Source of the DNA: Sabellastarte sp. h YS-2021 | Lineage: Eukaryota; Annelida; Polychaeta; Sabellida; Sabellidae | Assembly (NCBI GenBank): GCA_964017235.1 | Contig: OZ024940.1 | Coordinates: 25,053,615-25,117,614 of the forward strand | DNA: 64,000 nt | Reading direction: 5' to 3' | Shown: piece by piece, positions 54,085 to 64,000 of the stretch | Layout: the number at the start of each line of letters is the position of its first letter | Numbering within the stretch: the stretch's first letter is position 1 | Program-made: the position numbers and the translations under genes | The notes under the pieces: generated by a model | What the model was told of the DNA's origin: nothing | Databases searched by the model: none | The model's input: the letters and a program-made list of their open reading frames with translations, nothing else

Positions 54085-55600
54085 ACCCATCACAAAGGTC
54101 TTTGAACATGCCTGCCTTTTATGTGCCAGTTGCTTGCAAAGAGCTTTGGCAGGTGGGGACAAAAATGGGGGTACAGTGTTTCACAGAGATTCAGAGACCA
54201 TACATTGTTTTCAACTGGGTTTTTTCTTTCCTATGTCAGCCGACATATCGTCATTGTCTTGTGGTGTTGGGGGGGTGGGTGGGCTGCGTCATCCATTTCT
54301 CCTTAGACATGAAAACTAAAACGCCCACACAGACGCTGATGGTTTTCATCCGACAGCTTAAAGTATTATTTTGGATCTGAACAAAACAGATCATTCCTGG
54401 CATATGGATCTGTCTATTTGCCTCTTTTTAACAATGCTGTCAAAGGTGGCACCTTTTGTTTAAATTTCAACATCTTTTGGGTCAAACCGACATGGAGCTT
54501 TATTATACAAGTTAGGCACACACGTATAGTATTATATTTTTTATAAGTTTGCTGCTAACTGCAAACTACCGATACTAATTAATATCCAATATGGCAGACG
54601 ATTAAACAGGACCTTTTTTCAGCAGAGGAAAAAAGTATAAGCCTACTACTGATGCCATGAACAGTTGAATTAGCTGTGGCCCTGATCCTTTATTATTTTC
54701 ATTGTCATACTGGCCTTTACCCAGGCTATGGCTTAATACAGATTGCTTTCCAAAACTTCATCTTGATGATAGATTATATTACATGATGTAAAGAAGTGAC
54801 CCATCTCTGTGATGTCATCTGTGTACTCCCTGGCAAATAATTTGCGATAGGCAAATCAAGATAATTAATTGGACTAAAAAAATTAAAGGTCAAAGTTGTT
54901 AACATATTTTTTATCACATTTTTAATTGAAATAGTTATGAAAAAATGACACTTGTCTGCACAAAAGTCTGCAACCATTTGTCAATAGGAAAGGTTGCTGG
55001 AAAGCGCTGGGATGCTCTTATGTATAGCATAAACAATCTTCACACATCATTGCTTTCATTACATCCAGCACATTTGCGAGGATATATGTCACCGGCAATC
55101 CAGGTACATTTAAGGTCAGTGGCGCATACTTTGATGCGGACATTGCAAGACCATGACAACACGGCAGCTGATATTAAATAACTCATCATGAATGTGTTCA
55201 AAAGGATGTTAAACTCCGGATATTTAAATACCAATCTACCAGATCAGTTAGCCATTTCCATTAGTCAGACAGTGACAACTATCCCACCCTCTGTCTCTTT
55301 TTTGTCGCCGGCTTCATGCTGCATTAGACTTAGCCCGGAGAAATAACACCCAGTGGTCTGACGAGGGTTAAGGCACGCTAATTGAACTCTACCCAGTAGC
55401 CCCGCCCTTTTGAAAATGCTTGATAGTTTATTATGCTTTCTTATCTGCCACACACCATATTTAAACTTATATACCTGTACATTTATTTATTAATACCATT
55501 AGAAAGGTTTTTTTCACAGAACCCTCGGACCTCGGCTGCCCATTTTTATCGCAAATACATTGTATTGGAAATTTTAGAAACCAGTTTCTTAATATAGCCA
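54085..55600. other. Unique DNA, no further exon found
   Basis: Overlapping frames at 54,102-54,380 and a 78-codon plus frame at 54,945-55,181 have no matching splice pattern or motif. No repeat was assigned. Confidence 0.4.
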
Positions 55601-55601
55601 A

Positions 55602-55760
55602 AAAAGAGGTTATGCTTTCGGATGCATTCACTTTTCTTGATATGTTCGCTATCACTCCAAAATTAATGACCGCATCTTTGGGAGATGTTTTATCTGGGTA
55701 ACGTGTGCTCAAACAAAGAAGTGGTTCAATTTTGGAAAAGATCCTGAGTGTAGTCTGAAC
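55602..55760 (+). mobile_element. Diverged CCTCC-element 5' fragment
   Basis: AAAAGAGGTTATGCTTTCGG, ATGTTCGCTATCACTCCAAA, ATTAATGACCGCATCTTTGG and GTGGTTCAATTTTGGAAAAG follow the general plan of these elements (GAGGTTATG, a call-like spacer, then a GATC-rich part). The GTTTGTCTGT stretch has decayed. Confidence 0.4.
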
Positions 55761-55904
55761 ACAAAAATATGCTGAATATTCTATAATTCAAAATATCAAT
55801 GAATATGGGTCGTGGTAAAGTTTACTCCACAAAGAATGAACATAATATATATGTATGTTTGTTAGGCATATGGCCTGATCAAAGGAAGAATTTCTGGAAA
55901 GACC

Positions 55905-56655
55905 CGGGCAGGTCTCACAAAAGGACTTAGCCAGGTCTAAGTCTAAGTCTAGGCTTTGGTTAAGTCTACCCGGGAGTGGGCTTAACTTTTGAGTCTTTAA
56001 TTCTTAGCTTAAGACTTAAATATGGCCACCATAAAGTTTTCTCAATTCAAAATTTGAAATGCCTGAAAATAAAAAATGAGTACATATTTTTTATTTATTT
56101 ATTTGGGGTTTTACGTCGCTTTCAACACTGTACATGTCATATCATGATGGGTAGTTGGAAGGGCAGAGGAAACCAGTACATAGAGTTTGTCAGGGATCTG
56201 TACTATAAACTGCCGACCAATGGCAAGCAACTACCAGCTTTCCCACTTGAGGCTGAGCCAGGAACCGAACCCCGGCCTCAGAGGTGGGAGGCAAGAGTGT
56301 TACCACTCTGCCACCGTGGCCCCCAGAATGAATATATAGTACACCTCCCTAAATCAGTCTTCGAACATATTTATGTGGTTACAAGGCTTTCCATTAAAAA
56401 ACAGCATTTTTTCAAAGACAAATTGAGTGAAACAAATATATAAGTCACCTCTAAAATATTTTGACTCAATGTAAAGGGTCACATGGCACAGAAAACCACT
56501 GTGGTTATGTGAGAGCCTTGGACTTAGGTAAGTTACCTTTTGTGAAATCCATTTAAGTCCAGGACTTAGCAAAGACAAAAGGTTCAGATTTTAAGTCCCA
56601 GACTTAGCCTAAGTCAAGGCAAAGTCCGAGACCCTTTGTGAAACCGGCCCCTGGA
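55905..56655. mobile_element. MITE, family M (copy 5), AAGTC variant, interrupted by SINE A
   Basis: The left end is CAGGTCTCACAAAAGGACTT with AGCCAGGTCTAAGTC. The right end is GTCCGAGACCCTTTGTGAAA plus CCGGCCCCTGG. Between them are the family blocks AAATATGGCCACCATAAAG, TTTGAAATGCCTGAAAATAA and, reversed, CAGAAAACCACTGTGGTTAT. A complete SINE A lies inside at about 56,090-56,324. Confidence 0.75.
56090..56324 (-). mobile_element. tRNA-headed SINE, family A (copy 6), inside MITE M
   Basis: The full family order is on the minus strand: GGGGGCCACGGTGGCAGAGT head, B-box-like CGGGGTTCGGTTCCTGGC, shared body, GAAAGCGACGTAAAACCCC and an AAATAAATAAATAAA tail. Flanking AATGAGTACATAT and AATGAATATATAGT may be diverged target duplications. 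A 155-codon plus-strand frame running across the SINE and MITE is fortuitous. Confidence 0.85.
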
Positions 56656-56659
56656 TCCT

Positions 56660-57200
56660 ATTCAACAAACTCAGTCGTCCTTGTGGCGGTCTTTGTTCTA
56701 GAAGTGCTGTCTAGTTTATTATGCCACACCATCATTCCAACAGGTCATGATATGGCCCGGCAGTTATGATGTCATCATGACATCACTTGCTCCAAGACAT
56801 CTAACTCTCCCTCCCCCACCCTGTTCTCTTCATATATAGAAATTCGTACTTGCCAATAACTCAGTAACATAATGAATAGTTTTTGTTCTCCCAACACCTC
56901 GGGGCAAAAACATAAATGATATAATAATGTTCAATAACGTCTGCCACAGAATTCTGGAGGACTATGCCCTGAAGAAAGGCATCTGCACAAATGTACAGTC
57001 ACGGCATCTGTCGGAATGCCTCTAGTTCTAACGGCGATTATACACTACCCATCTCCGGACATAAATCCATAAAGGAAAAGGAAGTAAACAGGTAAATGCC
57101 AGTTCAATACACACAGTTGGAAATATATCTGTATGACAAATCGAATAAACCCCATTGCTTGCCTCGAATATTCGAACCAGCTTGAAGATGAATCACCTAT
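56660..57200. other. Unique DNA
   Basis: Nothing was recognised. Confidence 0.5.
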
Positions 57201-57204
57201 TTCG

Positions 57205-57335
57205 AATTATAACCTCTGACAAGAAAGCTATGGTTTTGGGTGCATTTTTGTGTCAGTCTGTCTTTGTTTGCGATTCCTCCAAAACTGATGAACACATTTT
57301 TAGGAATGTGGGATGAGCCTGGACAGTGGAAGCAA
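57205..57335 (+). mobile_element. Diverged CCTCC-element 5' fragment
   Basis: AACCTCTGACAAGAAAGCTA, TGGTTTTGGGTGCATTTTTG, TGTCAGTCTGTCTTTGTTTG and CCAAAACTGATGAACACATT keep the order of the 5' region of this family: palindromic start, G/T-rich stretch, then a conserved AACTGATGAA-type block. Confidence 0.45.
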
Positions 57336-57339
57336 TGAT

Positions 57340-58040
57340 CCCGAGTTAACAATATGGGGATCCTCAGCCTGACCTTAAAGGGTCATAAAAACACAACTTT
57401 GACTTTGGTCAAGCTGAGCAAAGAGGTGCGCTTGAAACTTACTCCAAATTCAGAGTCCAAAATAATTTTCCTTTTACAACAAAGCAATAAGAACTCTGGG
57501 ATACAGTTTCCAATATATACCACAACAGGTGGAAATAAATGCGTCTGACAAAAAAAATGCAATTTGTGCAGTGATAAAATCCTTATTAATGAGTAGCCAT
57601 CGGGGCATAAAAGCTGTTGATTGGATTAATATTTTACAGGGGAATTTCCCTGTTGTTTTCATCAGTGTACTTTCTTCATGTACCTAATCCAGTGGAAGAC
57701 ATCTCTTCTTGGGTATAAGGTTTCCGGGGTTTGCAAAAAAATAGAGGAGCGGGGAGGGGGTATATTTAATCAAATGAATCCACAAATCTGAACGGTCATT
57801 TTGCATGGCTAATTCCAATCGAAGTGACAGATTCTCTTGGAGAGGAAAACAGAAAAGGGACAGTTATGACAGAACACAAAATATAATGCAATAGACAGTT
57901 TAAAATTTACAGACTGACCTTCCATAATGTGCTTAAACAGTGTTATGTCAATGGGAAGCTATCTCTCAGCATCGTCTATCAAAGGTTATTTTAAATATTA
58001 AGAATATTTGTTTAATGATTTTTTTTAAAGTGAGCACCAG
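57340..58040. other. Unique DNA
   Basis: No gene, RNA or repeat was recognised. Confidence 0.5.
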
Positions 58041-58043
58041 TAT

Positions 58044-58098
58044 GGAGGGTTCTAACATAGTGTCTGGCAGTCGGTTCCACAGACGTCGTAGCCCCAAC
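58044..58098. repeat. Dispersed repeat, GTTCCACAG-type segment (copy 2)
   Basis: This is the counterpart of 29,350-29,405, sharing GGTTCTAACAT, TCTGGCAGT and GTTCCACAGACGT. It leads into a CCTCC-element end (CCTCCTTGCCGGAGG at 58,196-58,210). Confidence 0.45.
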
Positions 58099-58192
58099 CA
58101 AACACAAGAGCACTCGAAGAGTGGCAGCCTCCAGGCACATAATGATATAAGTAAACAGAAAAATCTGGATATTTTTTTGTAACCAGAAAATA

Positions 58193-58445
58193 ATACCTCC
58201 TTGCCGGAGGTAACGATTGGTCAGCAAATTTAATCCAGGCTTAAACTTCTTCGAGCAGAATGTCTTGTTACCTCCTTTGCATCTGTTTGTCCGTTCCCTT
58301 GTGTGTTTCTTGGCAAAATAAGTCAAAATGTTATGGATGGATTTTGTTGAAATTTTCAGGACACGTTGACCAAATTGGCACAAGGCAACAGATGCTTCAA
58401 TTCTGGCATTGATTTGGATCAACGTCTGGATCCAGGAATGTTTTT
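58193..58445 (+). mobile_element. CCTCC-element pieces with palindromic terminus
   Basis: A near-perfect palindromic end, ACCTCCTTGCCGGAGGT, lies at 58,195-58,211. From 58,262 a copy starts GTTACCTCCTTTGCATCTGT, then AAAATGTTATGGATGGATTT, TGTTGAAATTTTCAGGACAC, TGATTTGGATCAACGTCTGG and ATCCAGGAATG. A fragment of one copy and the start of another appear to be adjacent. Confidence 0.6.
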
Positions 58446-58449
58446 AAAG

Positions 58450-59975
58450 AATTTTTAATAACTGCACTCATAAGTAATATTATAAATGTAGGATCACAAA
58501 GGCTTATGGTTTTGTTGAGGCAGTTTCTAATATTTCATCATCCAACATAATTATGATGTATTTGACCTAAATACCAGGAAATACAGACTGGATAATAATT
58601 ATTGATTATTCCCCACCAGCGCTTGTGATGGGACAGATTTTCTGCCACTCTCATGTAAGATAAATGTGGACTTTTCACAAATATATCTGAAATTATGTAA
58701 CCTATAAATATGTTACAGTCATGGTCAAAATCTTATCTGGTAGAATTTCAAATTCTATTAGTGGAAAGTCCAACTGGACTTTCTATTAAGTTTATTACAT
58801 TTCGGACCCCAGAGTAATACCCAAACGTCCAAAATTGGACTATCTACCAGTAGAAACTCCAAATGGATGTCATACCGGCGGAATCTGAAATTGTACCAGA
58901 TTGGACTTTCTACCATAACGCATCTATTTTTACAGAGCTGAGGCTCATTTTTGCGGAATTTAAATCAATATAGAAATGGCAGAGAAAACTCCAGTTAAAA
59001 TCAAAGTTTTGACACTCACTGGTGCCCCTTACTAAACATACAGTCCATTACTACTTTTTTCATTCTTTTCGCTCAATATTTTGCTTTTTATTATTATTCG
59101 AAAGAAAGTGCATAATAACAAATGTAAGACAACCTTTGTGTTCTACAGAATCCGATTTGAATCTTCATTTTTTTAAGGGGGGTGGTGGGGGGTCTTTAGT
59201 CATCATAAAATTTACCAGATACGTCACTCTGGCAATTGTCCTATTGATTCATATTCCAGTAAAGCAATGCTAAGACAGGTGCAGTACAGACAAGCAATAC
59301 AAATCAGTGAATAGGCTATACCGCTCATTGAAAAAGGTGTTTATTTGATTGAGTGGAAAATTTATTAGTATTTCAGCAAACATGAATAGCCCTAAATGTT
59401 AATGGTGTTAGAGCAGTTTAATTCCCACTTAATAACTTCATTCTGACACACTCATTTTTCTTTCAGATGAATAGCATTCAAAAGTTAGACGGATAAACAG
59501 TTTATAGCTTCTTCAGATTTAAGGCTAAGGTTTCCAGTATTTTAAGTTCTCCCAGAGTTATATGTGTTGACAATCAAGATGCAGGTTGTAAAGTATCTAA
59601 TTGTCGCCCATGCAAACAGACACTTCAGATATTTTTTTTCTGTCTGTAATAATAGTAGGCCTCCCTTTATACAAAATCCTCATCTCTGGGGCATTATGGC
59701 ACAGTATATTATAGAAGACACTGCAAAATATATCTGACGGCCATACTTGGGACAATGTTTAGGCCTTGCGCAAATATCTAGTACAGCTACAGAATCGCTG
59801 TTTTGATGTACTCATTCCTTCCTACTAAAAACAGTTTGCTCCTCGAGGTTTAAGGCCAAAAGTGGATATTTCGCAACACTTTCATCTCCAAACATGATTG
59901 GTCCTCAGTATATCCCAAAAGTTGTCATGAGATGTTTCCAAACCCACGACTGCTGGGTTGTATGTATGCATGTAT
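58450..59975. other. AT-rich unique DNA with a local inverted repeat
   Basis: At about 58,763-58,785 GAAAGTCCA and TGGACTTTC face each other around two bases, and TTGGACT-type motifs recur up to 58,915. Otherwise nothing was recognised. Confidence 0.45.
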
Positions 59976-59979
59976 TCGT

Positions 59980-60277
59980 ATTTATACACAGCGGAATATC
60001 TCCATGTACTACAGGACTCAAAGCGCTAATAAAGTATATGACCCATCTGACTGCACTAGTACAGCCCAACTCTCAAATGACTGACATTCCCCTAACTGAA
60101 AGACACAGGCTCAAGGATGACCATTTATCAATGTCCTTGAGGTTCTTTAGCCTGCCACTGGGGATAAGACCCAATGAAAGAGGACCGCCATTTTAAGTGG
60201 TCATCTGCCTGTATGTGGGATTGAACCCACATCCTCTGTGTTCTTAGGCGAGTGTGTTACCCAATAGGCCACAGTGC
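59980..60277 (-). mobile_element. tRNA-headed SINE, family D (copy 6)
   Basis: The minus strand has GGCACTGTGGCCTATTGGGT, the B-box-like GTGGGTTCAATCCCACAT, the AAAGAACCTCAAGGACATTG block, then AGCGCTTTGAGTCCTGTAGT, ACATGGAGATATTCCGCTGT and GTATAAATA. A short segment around the B box (the CATAGTGGCTCGGATG block) is deleted compared with copy 4. Confidence 0.85.
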
Positions 60278-60448
60278 CTGTGTCACTCAGCTTGCAAGTG
60301 AGTAAATGCCAAAGTTATTAACCACTCAGCAACAGACTGATTAATTGATTGACTGATTGATTTAACATCATGACCACCCTGCAACTGACGTCTCTATCAA
60401 AATCAATGGTAATCAGAGTGGAGGGCTTAAGAAATTTGGAATACAAAG

Positions 60449-60552
60449 TCAAAGTTAGGAATTTACGTCCGGTTCAAGTCAGAAAGCATTGCCACTTGTG
60501 TGGGAGTCAGACCCACATAGAGGTGATTGGATGCCGAGCTTGCTAGCCACTT
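60449..60552 (-). mobile_element. SINE, family B (copy 6), left arm of an inverted pair
   Basis: On the plus strand AAAGTCAAAGTTAGGAATTT, then a shortened body and CACTTGTGTGGGAGTCAGAC (mutated B box), then GGTGATTGGATGCCGAGCTT. The CAGCCAGGGTCATA block is missing. Its head faces the head of copy 7. Confidence 0.75.
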
Positions 60553-60557
60553 ACAGA

Positions 60558-60723
60558 GATCCTCAGTGGCCTGGTGGGTTAGCAGGTTTGGCATCTAATC
60601 ACAGGCTGCCACCTCCGTGTGTGGGTTCGACTCCCACAAGTGACAAATGCTGAAGACCTGTCCCAGTATGACCCTGTGGCTGTTGAACGGGACGCAAAAC
60701 CCCAACTTTGGCCTTTGACCTTT
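60558..60723 (+). mobile_element. SINE, family B (copy 7), right arm of an inverted pair
   Basis: The plus-strand order is complete: GATCCTCAGTGGCCTGGTGG head, AGGTTTGGCATCTAATCACA, B-box-like GTGTGGGTTCGACTCCCACA, CCTGTCCCAGTATGACCCTG, GCTGTTGAACGGGACGCAAA and ACCCCAACTTTGGCCTTTGA. The B box is intact. It begins within about ten bases of the head of copy 6. Confidence 0.85.
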
Positions 60724-60729
60724 GCCGGC

Positions 60730-61909
60730 CATCAAAGACCTAATCTGGAAATTTAAAGGAGGAGGCCTCCCTGAAGGTTGGATATACCTTCCCTTAGAAA
60801 AGGAGCTCCTTACCAAAGGAGGTTTCATGAAACCACGGGGAGATTCCAAACGCTTGCCTTATCAGGAAAAGCGTGACGGCAGATCGACAAAAAACACGCA
60901 CAAAAAAAGGAATCTGTGGTTATTTTTTTGTACGGGGTTTTAAAATTCAATGTATTGAAACACTGAATGTGTTTCTATTATACCTAATGTTGGTCTGACA
61001 CGTGTTTAAGTCATTAAAATTGATAGAGGGCACAATGTTGAAATGCAGTACATTGTTGGTTTTTATCGCTTGATGTAATTCGATACAGCTGTAGACATTT
61101 TATTCAGGTTGCTATTTTTGAATGCGAAACACTTGTTTCAAACCCAAATGCAAAGTTAATGTCACTTAAAACTGTGTCATTTTTCATTTCTGTGTAGTGC
61201 CTTAGGAAGACAAATCCACGCCCATCTATAAAGTCCTTGGTGGGTACTTGTGAAACCTCCTTAATAGGTAAGGGTCCCTCAGCAAAAGGAAGGCGAGAAA
61301 AAAACTTCAAATGGGAAGATGACCTTAAACAGTACCTGTTCCCTTAATCTCTTTTATGATTTCTTTTGCACGGGGAAGCCTTAAGTAAAGGCATCATTAA
61401 TCTGATTGCTAAGGTGACCTTAAAGGCTCCATTCACAAAGGCTCCTATCATTTACTCCCAAGGTAAGAAACATCATCTCGTTCCACCTGGTATGCACGTA
61501 TTTTAAAAACAGTAAAGGATTTTTTAGAGCGTTACTAAAATACTTTGCACAAAATTGAACAACGGTTCATGTACTTAAATGCCTTCAAAGGCAGAGCCTC
61601 AGAATTAAATCAAGATTCCCAAGTTCCCACGGCATCTTTCACTCCTGTTGTAGAAATATTTACATAAAGTTCGGGCCTTAACCCTTTTTTTCGTTCTACA
61701 ACCCTTCCCAAAGTGGGACCTTCTTAAAAGACAATTACATTACCCATAGTGCTTTGCAACAAACTTCAAAACAGGTATTCCTCGGCAGTGCCTAAATAAT
61801 AAGTTTTTAACAACATTTTAAATCCCAAACCTATAACTTCCCCCCCCCCCCCCTTTGAAAAGGGCAGGCTATTTTAAGGTGTTTACAACAGTTTAAAACA
61901 ACGACAAAC

Positions 61910-61943
<34 letters not shown>

Positions 61944-62925
61944 CCAAACACAACCCAAAAAACTCCTTTATCCCTAGATTTGCTTATTAGCACACCACAT
62001 ATAATCCAACTCGAATGTTCCATCAACAGTCTACTAGTTCAATTTTGTTCTGTCAGGTTTTCTGTGCATTTTTATTTTATTTTTTTTTTGTTTTGTTTCA
62101 GAACTCATTATCCAAAACGGCTCTTAAGGTGAATAACTGTGGTTGCAGCTCAGTAAAATTGCTTTGGCAGTTTTTTTTCTTTGCTGTGCCCCAAAGTCTC
62201 TCATTTAATTTTTTGCCACCATTGTAAAGTCGTTTAACACAGGGGGTCCATAATTGCATTTTCCACTCAAGGGTCTCTAGCACTTATTACCGTCCCAAAG
62301 ATCACACGATTTCCAATTTCCATTTTTTTTTCAATTCCCTCGTTTGCAAAAGGTGGGAACGCTTTTCGCTTTGATTTAACACTTTGTACAATGGTTGGAG
62401 ATTGATTTACGGCCATGCTGGGGTTAATATTTACAGTTTTAAATTTATTTATTTATATGTATGCATATGTGATCCAAGACATTATTCTCACTGAACCACA
62501 ACAACTAGAAACATATAAATAGTAACTTATAGTTTTCAGAATCGTTTCTGAACTAAGCGTCAGGACAGAAAGTTTTTAATCATTGTCTGACGTCAGAAAA
62601 TGGTTTTTATCTGAAACGTTTTAGTCTTTCAATTATAAACTAATTACAAGTCCAAAACAAGTGCATCACAAAAGTTGAAACAGCATCTTTTTGCAGAAAA
62701 GTGACATTTTAGGTTTTGTGTAGAAATAAAGTGGTCCGAAAATGATGTCAGATTGTAAGATTATTTAGGGAAATATTCAAAGATGGATTTTTACACCCCT
62801 TCTAAAATGTTAGGGTCATACTGTGAGCCAGTCATCTGGACAAACTGTTCTACTGTTTTCTCAGAACTTTTCTGTTAAAACTGACAAGAGGAAAGCTTGA
62901 TCAGACAAAGTTTCAATTGTACCTA
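60730..62925. other. Unique DNA with two long C tracts
   Basis: A C14 run lies at 61,840-61,853, and a C22 run at 61,909-61,930 joins an A10 run and further C. A 73-codon plus frame at 60,722 and a 68-codon minus frame at 61,104 have no recognisable content. Confidence 0.5.
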
Positions 62926-62934
62926 CCAGAAGAT

Positions 62935-63050
62935 ACATTCTCCTGCAACTGTCTTTTTGTCTGTCTGTGATGACTCCATAAGACTTAGTAAAGAACGGAT
63001 CTTCCTGAAATTCTTTCTGTTGGCCCCACCAAAGGAAGATTAAGTGAGCA
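62935..63050 (+). mobile_element. CCTCC-element-like fragment
   Basis: CTGTCTTTTTGTCTGTCTGT, GATGACTCCATAAGACTTAG, AACGGATCTTCCTGAAATTC and ACCAAAGGAAGATTAAGTGA follow the block plan of these elements' 5' part. Support is limited to order and motif type. Confidence 0.35.
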
Positions 63051-63059
63051 CATTATGGG

Positions 63060-63805
63060 AAAGATTGGAGTTACATTTTGGGGTTAAAAGAAATTAGTGA
63101 ATTTTCAAAGGACCCTGCCACAGCAAGAAGTGACAACATTTTGAGAAAGTTCCGAATCAAAATCGTGACACACACCAAAAAAAATCCGGAATTTAGGGAA
63201 ACACTCTCTTGGGGGAGGTTAGTGCTCCACGAATGCTTCCTAGTTTTTTTTAAAATAAATTCCTTAATTGAACCACATAGAATTCGCGAAGAAGGGGCTG
63301 ATATATGAAGTACCATACACCCCAGCTACAAGGGGATTTTTACGAGTAAGTACCGATTTTTTCATGTAGCCATCTCTATTTTTTTTTGGACAAATTGATT
63401 TCGATTGGAGAAAAAAAGGACACAGAAAAAAAATGTTTATAACCGCCACATAGGAAGAATGGGATTTATTCCATTTAAGCATTATACAGTAAGTACCATT
63501 ATAAGAAATGTAACTTTATGAGTTTGACATTGATTAACTATAAGTAGCTTTTTTCTCTGTGTGTGTATGTGGGGTGGAGGGGGGGGCCGCTTGCTCTCTG
63601 ACAATCATCTTATATCATTACCGTTTGGTAAAAATAATAACCCACTGTTTTTATGTCAAAGAAAATTTCCTTTGTAAATGGACCCAGATTTTTTAAATAA
63701 AAAAAAACAGAAATGCTCTTACGTCCACATGACAAAAAAAAAAAATTTTTTTTTTCTGTCAATATTTACTGGAGAGCTAAGGAAAATTTATGTCGTATCC
63801 AATGC
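63060..63805. other. AT-rich unique DNA
   Basis: Short overlapping frames at 63,071-63,316 lie on opposite strands. No repeat or gene was recognised. Confidence 0.45.
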
Positions 63806-63814
63806 ATCTAATAG

Positions 63815-64000
63815 GGTCTCGGCAGCTGACTGGTTAACTAGTTTGGTAATCACTTTACTCTAACCTCAATGGTCGCAGGTTTGAGTCCAGGTCAAACAAC
63901 ACGTGGGAGTCCCTAACGGACTGGGCTGACCAGACCCTTGATACTGAAAGCGGTGTGAAGCCCCAGCCTTGACCTCTGACCCAAGGTGCCTATTTATTTA
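63815..64000 (+). mobile_element. tRNA-headed SINE, family G-like, reaching the window edge
   Basis: The plus strand reads GCAGCTGACTGGTTAACTAG, with a B-box-like CGCAGGTTTGAGTCCAGG, then GTGGGAGTCCCTAACGGACT, GACCAGACCCTTGATACTGA and GCGGTGTGAAGCCCCAGCCT, with TATTTATTTA at the edge. The tail motif is like that of family B. The element may continue past the window. Confidence 0.6.

Noticed and set aside
56000..56443. Longest open frame in the window, 155 codons on the plus strand
   Set aside because: It crosses MITE M and then the antisense of SINE A, so the frame is a by-product of two mobile elements.

Overview
This window looks like gene-poor, AT-rich nuclear DNA from an animal, most likely a marine invertebrate. 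I favour a lophotrochozoan such as a mollusc or brachiopod, but this rests only on repeat style and is uncertain. The evidence is: no reading frame above 155 codons, no operon-like packing, many tRNA-headed SINEs, 3' ends of CR1/L2-like LINEs with short tandem A/T-rich tails, MITEs, a 5S-rRNA-derived element and a large satellite array. None of the short open frames reads as a whole protein. They mostly run through SINEs, LINE ends or low-complexity DNA.

Layout. 1-8.3 kb: SINEs of several families (called A, B, D and E here) in mostly unique AT-rich DNA. 8.3-12.9 kb: little recognisable apart from a decayed SINE-like piece and one minus-strand copy of a CCTCC-element. 12.9-14.8 kb: SINE A with perfect target duplications, a small hairpin, and a head-to-head SINE C/A pair. 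15-21 kb: a diverged direct duplication, a CCTCC-element copy, short tandem repeats, a 592-bp MITE, and two 5S-rRNA-like elements flanking a non-repetitive segment with a clustered PBX/HOX/TALE-like motif set. 22.9-25.5 kb: SINEs B, D and C, a pogo-like MITE and a MITE fragment. 25.54-28.93 kb: about 16 monomers of a ~207-bp palindrome-bearing satellite, three of which form a ~622-bp higher-order repeat. 29-48 kb: SINE C copies, most LINE 3' ends, further CCTCC-element pieces and a ~25-bp minisatellite. 48-64 kb: composite MITEs, a possible 187-bp exon at 53,890-54,076, more SINEs (including a second head-to-head pair) and long homopolymer junctions.

How the parts relate. The SINEs appear to depend on LINE machinery: SINE D ends in a motif resembling L2/CR1 3' ends, and remnants of such LINEs lie in the same window. 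SINEs A and C share body and 3' end but carry different tRNA-like heads, so they look modular. SINE A has twice inserted into members of one MITE family. The only candidate for host coding sequence is the 53.9 kb open segment, which I cannot identify. Family names A-E and the letter codes for MITEs are local labels, not database names. All similarity statements come from reading the sequence by eye.
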